DNA of 23,778 nucleotides from a virus, in the IMG/VR virus record IMGVR_UViG_3300027782_003369, positions 1 through 23,778 of that record. One strand, given 5' to 3'. The stretch's first letter is position 1. Every line of letters begins with the position of its first letter. The notes beneath the pieces were generated by a model. That model had not been told where the DNA came from. It saw only the letters and a list, made by a program, of their open reading frames with translations, and searched no databases. Position numbers and translations under genes: made by a program. Below are positions 19,755-23,778 of this stretch, in pieces.

Positions 19755-20993
19755 TTAGAGTCTGGTGTTACCATAGTGTACTACATTAATGCCTGGCATG
19801 TCAAGTGGTAATTTGCGCCACGGGTCAACTATTATGCTGCCGCCTTGTATTTGACAGTACGGTTGGGTGTCTAATTGGTCGCCGGTGTATTCGTATGTAA
19901 TTTTACGATTGTGTGCCCACAAAAATACAGCAGGAGCATGTACCTCTAACACAACGTTGGTAGGATCGTCGGCAAGTGGGTCAACATAGGTGACTGTAAA
20001 ACCTGCTTCTTTAATATAAAATCCAACCAGGGTAGAGTATGAACCAATACAATATTCAACGTCTGGCTTGTAGGCTTTACCGTGAATAACGATCGGCAAA
20101 TTGTTTTCTCGAGCTTGGTCAACTAGGAACAAAGCCAAGTTCTTTGCTTGTATTTCTCTAGCATGCATGACTGTATCAAACAAGTCATAGCCCACTTGAT
20201 ATTCTTCAGCTAACCAACGTAGGGCAATGTTATCTCTTGGATGGCAAGCGCCTGCATCACCCATACCTGCGGTCATGTACTTGGGGCCCATGATACGCAT
20301 GGTACTTTTGGCCAAGGCATCTGTGACCACGTCAACATTGATATTGCCAATCTTCATAGCAAAGTCTTGGACCATGTTAACCAGGCCAACTTTGGCACTG
20401 ATAAATGTGTTGTAGAAAATTTTAATAGCTTCGCACTCGTCCCATGTGCCAACTTCGTAGCGTGGATTATTCTGCATGATAGTTTCATACAAGTCTCGAA
20501 GTTCGCCAGCAACACCAGTCAAGCTACCATCTTCTGTGCCCAACATAATCATTTCAGGATTGACCATGTCCCACTTTACACTGCCCATGGCAATCAAATA
20601 AGGATTGTAAACAAATTCATGTTTAGGATCTAATAATGGAATAAACTTTTTACGAGTAGTGCCTGGCAATACTGTACTAATTAATACTACTTTTTTAGGT
20701 GTAGTGGCAAATTGATTGACTTTGTTAATTGCGTCAATGACAGCATCGTGCCCAAAGTCTCGGGGAGTCATGTGACTTGATGGAACTGATCCATCATACC
20801 CTTCGGCATGCGGAGTTGGAACAGCGATAAAAATCCATTCGCTTTCGTTGACTAATTCGTCGATGTTGCATACTTTTACTGTGTCGCTGACACGTGGATA
20901 AATGTCGTAACCACGAACTTCGTGTTTTTCTGCAAATACTTCTGCACAGTCCAAGCCCAGCTTGCCAATGCCAACAAATCCTATTTTTTTCAT
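19755..20993 (-). CDS. UDP-glucose/GDP-mannose dehydrogenase-family protein
   Basis: 412 residues. The N-terminal Rossmann NAD site is GFVGIGKLG; the middle helix has E188, K191 and N195 as in UDP-sugar dehydrogenases; the catalytic Cys is C250 in GDAGACHPRDN, a variant of the usual G-G-S-C-F-P-K-D. The C-terminal UDP-binding domain follows (GKAYKPDVEYCIGS matches the G-x-A-Y-K motif). It would oxidise a nucleotide sugar to the uronate. The ATG at 20993 has AAGGA upstream. Substrate unproven. Confidence 0.85.
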   Translation of the reverse strand: MKKIGFVGIGKLGLDCAEVFAEKHEVRGYDIYPRVSDTVKVCNIDELVNESEWIFIAVPTPHAEGYDGSVPSSHMTPRDFGHDAVIDAINKVNQFATTPKKVVLISTVLPGTTRKKFIPLLDPKHEFVYNPYLIAMGSVKWDMVNPEMIMLGTEDGSLTGVAGELRDLYETIMQNNPRYEVGTWDECEAIKIFYNTFISAKVGLVNMVQDFAMKIGNINVDVVTDALAKSTMRIMGPKYMTAGMGDAGACHPRDNIALRWLAEEYQVGYDLFDTVMHAREIQAKNLALFLVDQARENNLPIVIHGKAYKPDVEYCIGSYSTLVGFYIKEAGFTVTYVDPLADDPTNVVLEVHAPAVFLWAHNRKITYEYTGDQLDTQPYCQIQGGSIIVDPWRKLPLDMPGINVVHYGNTRL

Positions 20994-21053
20994 TTCAATC
21001 CTTGAGATAATATTGAGTGCTACAGACTAATTTATCTGGGTTTTACGTCAGGC

Positions 21054-21845
21054 TCAAGATTTTTTAAACACTGGAATAGGATTCATTTTGTGTAGACTAC
21101 GGCTACGAATAGCACGATATTTTAATAAGTTAGCTACCAATGAAGGCTCATCTGTTGTAATTTCGCCCTGGTCCATACGCATTGCAACCTCTAACTCAGC
21201 ATAACTAAGTCCGCCAAGCTGGTCTTGATCAGTGCGGCCATCATCCCATAAGCCATCTGTAGGTGCGGCATTGATAATATCGTTGAGTATGCCGAGCTCA
21301 CGGCCCATTTGCCACACTTCAGTTTTGTAACAGTCAGCAATAGGGCTAATGTCTACTCCTCCGTCACCATACTTGGTATAAAATCCCACACCAAAGTCTT
21401 CTACTTTGTTACCAGTACCAACCACAATACCATTTACTGATTGCGCAATTTGATACAAGGTAACCATACGTAGTCGACTACGACTGTTGGCCAGGCCCAA
21501 CAAGTTGGGATATGTAGCCAGGTGTTGTTCAAATTCATCAAAGATCGAAGTTAAATCAATAATTTCGTGACGTATATTATCAAAGTTTTGTGCTAACCAA
21601 AATCCTTGGCGCATACTGAGATCATGTAGGTCTGGGCGTTGATGAATAGGCATAGTGACTGCAAACACATTTAATCCAGTTCTAGCACACAACGCACTGA
21701 CCACAGCACTATCAATACCACCACTGATACCTACTACCAAAGATTTTATATTGGCTCTGTCAGCATAGTCTCGAATCCAAGTGGTGATACGATCTTGCAA
21801 TGAGGTTCCAGCTGATAGTCGATCTTCAGTTGTAAAAGTTGTCAT
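21054..21845 (-). CDS. nadE: NH3-dependent NAD+ synthetase
   Basis: 263 residues from ATG 21845, which overlaps the preceding stop (ATGA); ATG 21860 is possible but lacks that coupling. The PP-loop is SGGIDS (41-46). GTGNKVEDFGVGFYTKYGDG and DISPIADCYKTEVW are the family's product-binding and dimer motifs. No glutaminase domain is present, so it uses ammonia. It makes NAD from deamido-NAD. NAD synthesis genes in phages can support DNA ligation and counter host NAD depletion; that role here is inference. Confidence 0.92.
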   Translation of the reverse strand: MTTFTTEDRLSAGTSLQDRITTWIRDYADRANIKSLVVGISGGIDSAVVSALCARTGLNVFAVTMPIHQRPDLHDLSMRQGFWLAQNFDNIRHEIIDLTSIFDEFEQHLATYPNLLGLANSRSRLRMVTLYQIAQSVNGIVVGTGNKVEDFGVGFYTKYGDGGVDISPIADCYKTEVWQMGRELGILNDIINAAPTDGLWDDGRTDQDQLGGLSYAELEVAMRMDQGEITTDEPSLVANLLKYRAIRSRSLHKMNPIPVFKKS

Positions 21846-22078
21846 TGTTTTAAATTCCATATTAAATGTTCAATTCTTTCGTGATATCTAAATTCAAATA
21901 CAGCCTCACCGGGCCCATGATACATTGCTATACCTTCGTACGCATGGCATAACCATAGCCAACGTCCTGTTATAGCACTACGCTTGGGCCACCAAATAAA
22001 CTTTAGCCGCCATACTGCTTTGTGATAAAAATGATCATATGTATCCACACCGGGAGAATAGTAACCGGCACCCATCAT
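21842..22078 (-). CDS. Conserved small hypothetical protein in the nadE/queE operon
   Basis: 78 residues, overlapping QueE (ATGATG) and NadE (ATGA). Tyr/Trp/His-rich, with the pattern VWRLKFIWWPKRSAITGRWL and GPGEAVFEFRYH. I recall such small proteins in phages as unannotated but conserved. The many Trp and Tyr suggest an interaction surface. Function unknown. Confidence 0.75.
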   Translation of the reverse strand: MMGAGYYSPGVDTYDHFYHKAVWRLKFIWWPKRSAITGRWLWLCHAYEGIAMYHGPGEAVFEFRYHERIEHLIWNLKQ

Positions 22079-22941
22079 TTGCCCCAGCCATTACCCCACA
22101 AGTCCACATGTAATCTAGGACTGTAGTTAAATCCACGCTCACAACAGATGTTGGCAATGTTTAGTTTGTTGCTTTCGTATGGATCAACTACACCACCTTG
22201 CGGCATTAGGTAAACAACACCTTTAAATCCACCGGCACGGAACGCATCTACAGCCTTGACTGCCTCGTCCACATGATCTTCAGTTTCCACAACAAATTTG
22301 AGATAGGTATGACCAAACGACTGATATTCAGCTACTACATCGGGGCAAATAGCATCTTCCCATGACTCGCCTGATGCTGACAATTTAGCACTTACACTAA
22401 ATGTAATTTCTTTATTTTCACAACCGTAGGTCCAGAAATTGTCAATTAAAAATTGTTTAAAATCATCTGACAACGGTTGTGTGCCATTTGTTTCAAATGT
22501 GATATTTTTTAAGTCTGCCATGCGTGGATGACTCAATAACTCTCCATAGGCACGTTGCCAACCTAACAAGGGTTCGCCACCTGTAATAACCAAGTGAACA
22601 TCGTTGCCATTATTCTGCCGCCACACACGATTAGGAGTAAGTGCCAGCATGCGTTCAACCAATTCATCTGTGGTCAATGTAGGGCTCAAATGTTTAAATG
22701 CAGGATGCCAACTTGCGTAACTATCGCAACCTGTTTCCACCAATGGTAAGTCTGTAAACTTATCGTACATGTGAACAACTTCTGCTACATCGTCTGCACC
22801 TGTGCTCTTTTCACCAGGCTTGCAACCAAACCCTGCACAGGTAAAGTTACAACCATAAGTGCGTAAGAACACGCTAGGCACGCCTACAAAGCGACCTTCG
22901 CCTTGTAAGCTATAAAATATTTCTGACACTTTAATTTTCAT
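22075..22941 (-). CDS. queE: 7-carboxy-7-deazaguanine synthase-like radical SAM protein
   Basis: 288 residues. The N-terminal KVSEIFYSLQGEG is the QueE signature, followed by VFLRTYGCNFTC and TGGEPLL. QueE makes the 7-carboxy-7-deazaguanine of queuosine and 7-deazaguanine DNA modifications. The cysteines at 31, 35 and 40 (CNFTCAGFGC) are spaced C-x3-C-x4-C instead of C-x3-C-x2-C. Variant cluster loops are known in QueE. The ATG at 22941 has AAGGT upstream and overlaps the preceding gene. The rest of the pathway (QueC/D, Dpd-type) is not in the window. Confidence 0.87.
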   Translation of the reverse strand: MKIKVSEIFYSLQGEGRFVGVPSVFLRTYGCNFTCAGFGCKPGEKSTGADDVAEVVHMYDKFTDLPLVETGCDSYASWHPAFKHLSPTLTTDELVERMLALTPNRVWRQNNGNDVHLVITGGEPLLGWQRAYGELLSHPRMADLKNITFETNGTQPLSDDFKQFLIDNFWTYGCENKEITFSVSAKLSASGESWEDAICPDVVAEYQSFGHTYLKFVVETEDHVDEAVKAVDAFRAGGFKGVVYLMPQGGVVDPYESNKLNIANICCERGFNYSPRLHVDLWGNGWGK

Positions 22942-23134
22942 TTTTGACCTTTAATGGAATGCCTCTGAACATGTATTGCACGGAATTGTCTAGTAGAAAT
23001 GATTTATCAAAAAAAGTAAAGTTACTATTAAATTCTTCTTGGGTCAGTTCAAAATGATCAATGGGTTCTTTGCTGGCAGCAATGGCCTGTCTCATTTCAT
23101 CTAACAAATCGGGTTTTTTATAATGTATTTTCAT
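22931..23134 (-). CDS. Small hypothetical protein, 67 aa
   Basis: ATG 23134 overlaps the phosphoribosyltransferase stop (ATGA); a longer frame from 23167 is not supported. Mostly helical and acidic (KPDLLDEMRQAIAASKEPID), ending with MFRGIPLKVKNEN. It is held between the phosphoribosyltransferase and QueE by overlaps on both sides, so it is part of that operon. No family recognised. Confidence 0.65.
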   Translation of the reverse strand: MKIHYKKPDLLDEMRQAIAASKEPIDHFELTQEEFNSNFTFFDKSFLLDNSVQYMFRGIPLKVKNEN

Positions 23135-23628
23135 CGCCACCAAGCCTCCCACGGGAACACAATCCACACGTCTTCTTCAGCTTTATTTAGATCTACAGCA
23201 CTATAGCTGACATTTAATTCACTCTTACTAGATTCGTTGTCTACTAGTGTGGCAACACGAACATTTGCACCCCAAATTTCTTCGTCCCAGCGTGGGTCGC
23301 TAGGAAAGCAACTATCCTGCCAATCTCGTTTGATCCAGTTTAGTGTAGCACCCGAATCGTTTATATCATCTACAATAAGGATCTTCTTGCCTTCAAATGC
23401 ATCTTCACTCATCCAGCAGTTGCTTTCACAGTCACCACCGCCACGTAGACTTACTTTTAAAGTTTCCATTCTAATTTCTAAATATTGACTAATTAGATTA
23501 GCTGGTACCAACCCACCACGTGTGAGCCCAACTACATAATTGGGCATCCATGCGTCACGTTGTAATTGACGTAGGATTTCCTGTGTTTGATTTTCAATAT
23601 CTTGCCAGGTATAGTATATTTTCTTCAT
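23131..23628 (-). CDS. Purine-type phosphoribosyltransferase
   Basis: 165 residues. The PRPP-binding loop is ILIVDDINDSGAT (83-95), with two acidic residues followed by D-S-G-A-T; GLTRGGLVPANLIS is the pyrophosphate-side loop. This fits hypoxanthine/xanthine-guanine phosphoribosyltransferases, which salvage purine bases. The ATG at 23628 follows a consensus promoter by five bases, so the mRNA is leaderless. It is the first gene of the operon running through QueE and NadE, perhaps feeding guanine nucleotides into 7-deazaguanine synthesis (inference). Confidence 0.85.
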   Translation of the reverse strand: MKKIYYTWQDIENQTQEILRQLQRDAWMPNYVVGLTRGGLVPANLISQYLEIRMETLKVSLRGGGDCESNCWMSEDAFEGKKILIVDDINDSGATLNWIKRDWQDSCFPSDPRWDEEIWGANVRVATLVDNESSKSELNVSYSAVDLNKAEEDVWIVFPWEAWWR

Positions 23629-23633
23629 ATGCT

Positions 23634-23662
23634 ATTATACAATATTAATCAGAGTTTGTCAA
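23634..23662 (-). promoter_or_regulatory. Consensus promoter of the phosphoribosyltransferase-QueE-NadE operon
   Basis: Minus-strand TTGACA (23657-23662), a 17-bp spacer and TATAAT (23634-23639), with five bases to the ATG. Confidence 0.85.
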
Positions 23663-23778
23663 TTATCTTGCAAGCCATTCGGGATTGTTCTGAAACCAAT
23701 TAACTGTTTGAGTTAACCGTTTTGTGTAGGAATCGGGTGCTTGCCACCCTAGCTCGTATAGTCGACCGGGATCAACAC
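23663..23778 (-). CDS. C-terminus of a sugar-nucleotide epimerase/dehydratase (partial)
   Basis: The last 38 residues of a gene that enters from the right edge, ending TAA at 23663. The tail DPGRLYELGWQAPDSYTKRL, then TVNWFQNNPEWLAR, matches the LGW-x-P ... T-V-x-W-x-x-x-N-P-E-W end of SDR-type nucleotide-sugar epimerases and dehydratases (RmlB, GalE and Gmd relatives). Which member is not resolvable. It joins the glycan precursor theme of the 18-21 kb region. Confidence 0.7.
   Translation of the reverse strand, partial: VDPGRLYELGWQAPDSYTKRLTQTVNWFQNNPEWLAR

Noticed and set aside
1-23778. CRISPR array, insertion sequence, integrase or attachment site
   Set aside because: No regularly spaced repeats, transposase or integrase motifs were seen in either strand.
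1-23778. Ordinary bacterial chromosome
   Set aside because: Considered because of tctC, dctP, porin, cspA, rpoZ and tmRNA; rejected as less likely because of the tRNA array, tiny overlapping unknown genes, the T4-type nuclease and the lack of the usual neighbours of these genes. It remains possible.

Overview
The window is about 24 kb of moderately AT-rich, very densely packed DNA. Nearly everything is on the minus strand, in trains of small genes that overlap by ATGA or GTGA; only two genes (4030-4620 and 9955-10644) run on the plus strand. The best reading is a fragment of a large tailed phage, probably T4-like, infecting a Gram-negative and probably proteobacterial host. The evidence is indirect: eleven tRNA genes, ten of them in three groups near the left end and one alone, many tiny unknown ORFs, a T4 RNase H/5'-3' exonuclease relative, phage-style 2OG oxygenases and glycosyltransferase-like genes, and sites matching the T4 late promoter TATAAATA. 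No structural, terminase or DNA polymerase gene lies in the window, so a bacterial or plasmid origin is not formally excluded.

Left part (1-5454): a 3'-truncated TTT/Bug (TctC) periplasmic binding protein under a near-consensus sigma70 promoter; three 2OG-Fe(II) oxygenase-like genes; small basic proteins; an RNA polymerase omega-like protein; and ten tRNAs (Thr, Ser, Leu, Asp, Cys, Gly, Trp, Glu, Tyr, initiator-type Met), with a small membrane protein inside the last group.

Middle (5518-15600): a calcineurin-type phosphoesterase; a promoter/leader/terminator unit that looks like an attenuator ahead of two small genes; a TRAP DctP-like protein without a signal peptide; two tandem glycosyltransferase-like paralogues; a ParB-like gene overlapping an asparagine synthetase; a TorF-family outer-membrane porin; a circularly permuted tmRNA; a CspA-type cold-shock protein behind a long structured leader; a B12-binding-type radical SAM enzyme; and a CAU tRNA that looks like tRNA-Ile2.

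Right part (15604-23778): small unknown genes, the T4-type 5'-3' exonuclease, an SGNH-like protein, a cytidylyltransferase, a UDP-glucose dehydrogenase-like enzyme, NAD synthetase, a QueE-type radical SAM enzyme, a phosphoribosyltransferase and the C-terminus of a sugar-nucleotide epimerase/dehydratase.

Three themes stand out. One is translation and transcription takeover (tRNAs including an initiator-type tRNA, permuted tmRNA, cold-shock protein, omega-like protein). The second is an envelope and nutrient-uptake set (TctC, DctP-like protein, TorF porin). The third is nucleotide, NAD and surface-sugar metabolism. Promoters are unusually legible: eight sites have 17-18 bp spacers, and five of them place the expected transcription start at or within a few bases of an ATG, which suggests leaderless mRNAs.
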